NCBI GenBank assembly: GCA_047947185.1
Contig: CP170502.1
Span: forward strand, 3,534,001 to 3,598,000
Origin: JANQJA01 sp047947185
Lineage (GTDB): Bacteria; Pseudomonadota; Gammaproteobacteria; Pseudomonadales; Azotimanducaceae
DNA: 64,000 nucleotides
Direction: 5' to 3'
In this document: positions 63,217 through 64,000 of the stretch, piece after piece
Layout of the letters: each line of letters starts with the position of its first letter
How positions within the stretch are numbered: the stretch's first letter is position 1
The notes under the pieces: model-generated
Databases searched by the model: none
Seen by the model: only the letters and a program-made list of their open reading frames with translations
What the model was told of the DNA's origin: nothing
Translations under genes and position numbers: made by a program

Positions 63217-63403
63217 GAGACACCACATCATGTTGTACGCCGCATTCAAACGGCCCACTCTCCTGTAGTCCACCACCTGGCATTACCCAGAACTCTCTGT
63301 CGCTATCCTGCTCGCGCGCGTGCAAATAGAGCAAGTCGTTCATGTCATTAAACAGAACAACTCGAGCGGCCGGTCTTGAACCTTCTGGGATCACGATACT
63401 CAT
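63200..63403 (-). pseudogene. Truncated Nudix hydrolase
   Basis: The first ~50 residues from the ATG at 63403 look like a Nudix protein (RPAARVVLFNDMNDLLYL, then REFWVMPGGGLQESGPFE). The sequence breaks off at the start of the Nudix box, where the REuxEExGu catalytic part should follow, and runs into the GFA gene's 5' end. At 67 codons it is less than half the usual length, so it is a broken cassette gene. Confidence 0.7.
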
Positions 63404-63508
63404 CAACGCGTCAGACGCCAGGTTAAGCCGACAGGACGTTCTGGCTCGCTGGTTGCGCATACAACCGGCGTCACAGGTTGCTTCGTCGGCATCAATTTCA
63501 TGTTATGG
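63403..63508 (-). repeat. attC-like recombination site (between higA and the Nudix fragment)
   Basis: On the minus strand it runs CATAACATGAAATTGATGCCGACG ... GTCGGCTTAACC ... GACGCGTTGATG (shown here in pieces of the element). The GCCGAC/GTCGGC arms and GGCTTAAC box follow classic attC sites. R'' covers the higA 3' end and R' covers the next start codon, exactly the cassette layout. This is the best of the four sites. Confidence 0.65.
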
Positions 63509-63767
63509 AGCGCCCCCAGCTACGTTCTTGACTGCCCTGATATAGGTCGTAGGCGTCCTGCATCGCGAGCCAACTCTCCTGAACGTGTCCCAGTGCTTTG
63601 GAAAGCCGGAACGCCATCGCTGGGGAGACGCAACTCTGATCATTGAGCAATCGAGTGAAGGTGGAGGGCGAACCCCCAAGTCTATCTGCGACTTTGCGCA
63701 CGCTCGCGCCCAGCCCTGTAAGGTAGATCGAGCGGATAAATTCTCCAGGATGAGGAGGGTTGTGCAT
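63498..63767 (-). CDS. higA: HigA-type XRE-family antitoxin
   Basis: 89 residues. The HigA signature is clear: NPPHPGEFIRSIYLTGLGAS, an XRE helix-turn-helix (VRKVADRLGGSPSTFTRLLN) and SPAMAFRLSKALG. HigA neutralises the HigB RNase and represses its own operon. I prefer the ATG at 63767; a GTG two codons earlier overlaps the original higB stop by one base. The upstream toxin gene is broken, so the antitoxin is effectively an orphan. Confidence 0.92.
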   Translation of the reverse strand: MHNPPHPGEFIRSIYLTGLGASVRKVADRLGGSPSTFTRLLNDQSCVSPAMAFRLSKALGHVQESWLAMQDAYDLYQGSQERSWGRSIT

Positions 63768-63799
63768 ACCCACTAGTGATAGTCCTCGCAGTTCATGAT

Positions 63800-64000
63800 T
63801 TAGGCATTGCCGTCCTCAAACGCGAACGTCACTCGCCAGTTTCCATTCGCCCAGTACAAGTAGCTATTACCTGCCTGGTAATTGCATACATTCTGCTCCT
63901 GGCTGAAGATCAGTTCCACCCATTCTTCTGGATATTCCTTATGAACGAGAACGACATTGTTACAGCGTTCCTCAAAGCTTTCGAGAAAAAGGATTACGAT
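63800..64000 (-). pseudogene. Broken HigB-like toxin (5' end outside window)
   Basis: The frame entering from the window edge reads WVELIFSQEQNVCNYQAGNS, then NGNWRVTFAFEDGNA and a TAA at 63800. Past the stop the same frame continues IMNCEDYH, then TAG at 63773. HigB proteins usually end in WRICFRWEDGxA...VDYH, so the TAA cuts off the last nine or so residues. The upstream part looks less like HigB. Whether the shortened protein is active is unknown; loss is more likely. Confidence 0.55.

Overview
The window reads as the chromosome of a heterotrophic, probably aquatic gammaproteobacterium with moderately high GC. The evidence is two TonB-dependent receptors, a gammaproteobacterial-style YejABEF importer, a CYP153 P450, phosphatidylcholine synthase, a PEP-CTERM-like protein and an integron-like cassette array. 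The taxon is inferred from gene content only. No rRNA, tRNA or CRISPR array was found.

Layout. (1) 1-9575, plus strand: a Dpp/Opp-type peptide importer (first gene cut by the window edge), then an aldo/keto reductase, a CYP153-type P450, an exported esterase and a Coq4-like protein. (2) 9668-14922: a DUF4287/DUF5655 protein, a PEP-CTERM-like protein, and a three-gene ABC-2 exporter lying between two same-orientation relics of IS91/ISCR-type transposases. (3) 14923-25617: two divergent units. Leftward are a TonB receptor (frameshifted here) and two PhyH-family dioxygenases; rightward are a TetR regulator and yejBEFA. Two TGTA-N5-TACA palindromes lie between them. (4) 25618-26800: a gene graveyard (CPBP protease tail, cytochrome c5 relic, yejB pseudogene with three nonsense codons). 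(5) 26809-46941: a large oxidative cluster around a 1042-residue sigma-54 activator. Leftward run PhyH, saccharopine-dehydrogenase-like, SCP2-like, PhyH, Baeyer-Villiger monooxygenase and aldo/keto reductase. Rightward run a Gfo/Idh/MocA oxidoreductase, TonB receptor, broken PhyH, PhyH, SDR, MFS symporter, PhyH and aldo/keto reductase. Three well-formed -24/-12 promoters face away from the activator into these units. (6) 47126-56922: MaoC-like protein, exported KatG, a nested repeat block, a phospholipid group (phosphatidylcholine synthase, patatin, NAPE-PLD-like hydrolase), a Na/Pi transporter and an SDR. (7) 57138-60445: GNAT, an ECF sigma/anti-sigma-like pair divergent from a small membrane protein with matching promoters on both sides, and an esterase. 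(8) About 60700-64000: leftward small genes separated by attC-like sites, ending in a broken higBA pair.

Interpretation. The main signal is a repeated module: TonB receptor, inner-membrane importer, several PhyH-family Fe(II)/2-oxoglutarate dioxygenases and aldo/keto reductases. It occurs in a TetR-controlled and a sigma-54-controlled version. A yejB pseudogene after the sigma-54 cluster's aldo/keto reductase suggests both versions once carried a Yej-type importer. The substrate cannot be read from the sequence; a hydrophobic, multiply oxidisable molecule (terpenoid, lipid or lipopeptide) fits the enzymes. Several members are damaged (TonB frameshift, deleted PhyH, dead yejB), so the locus appears to be evolving quickly.
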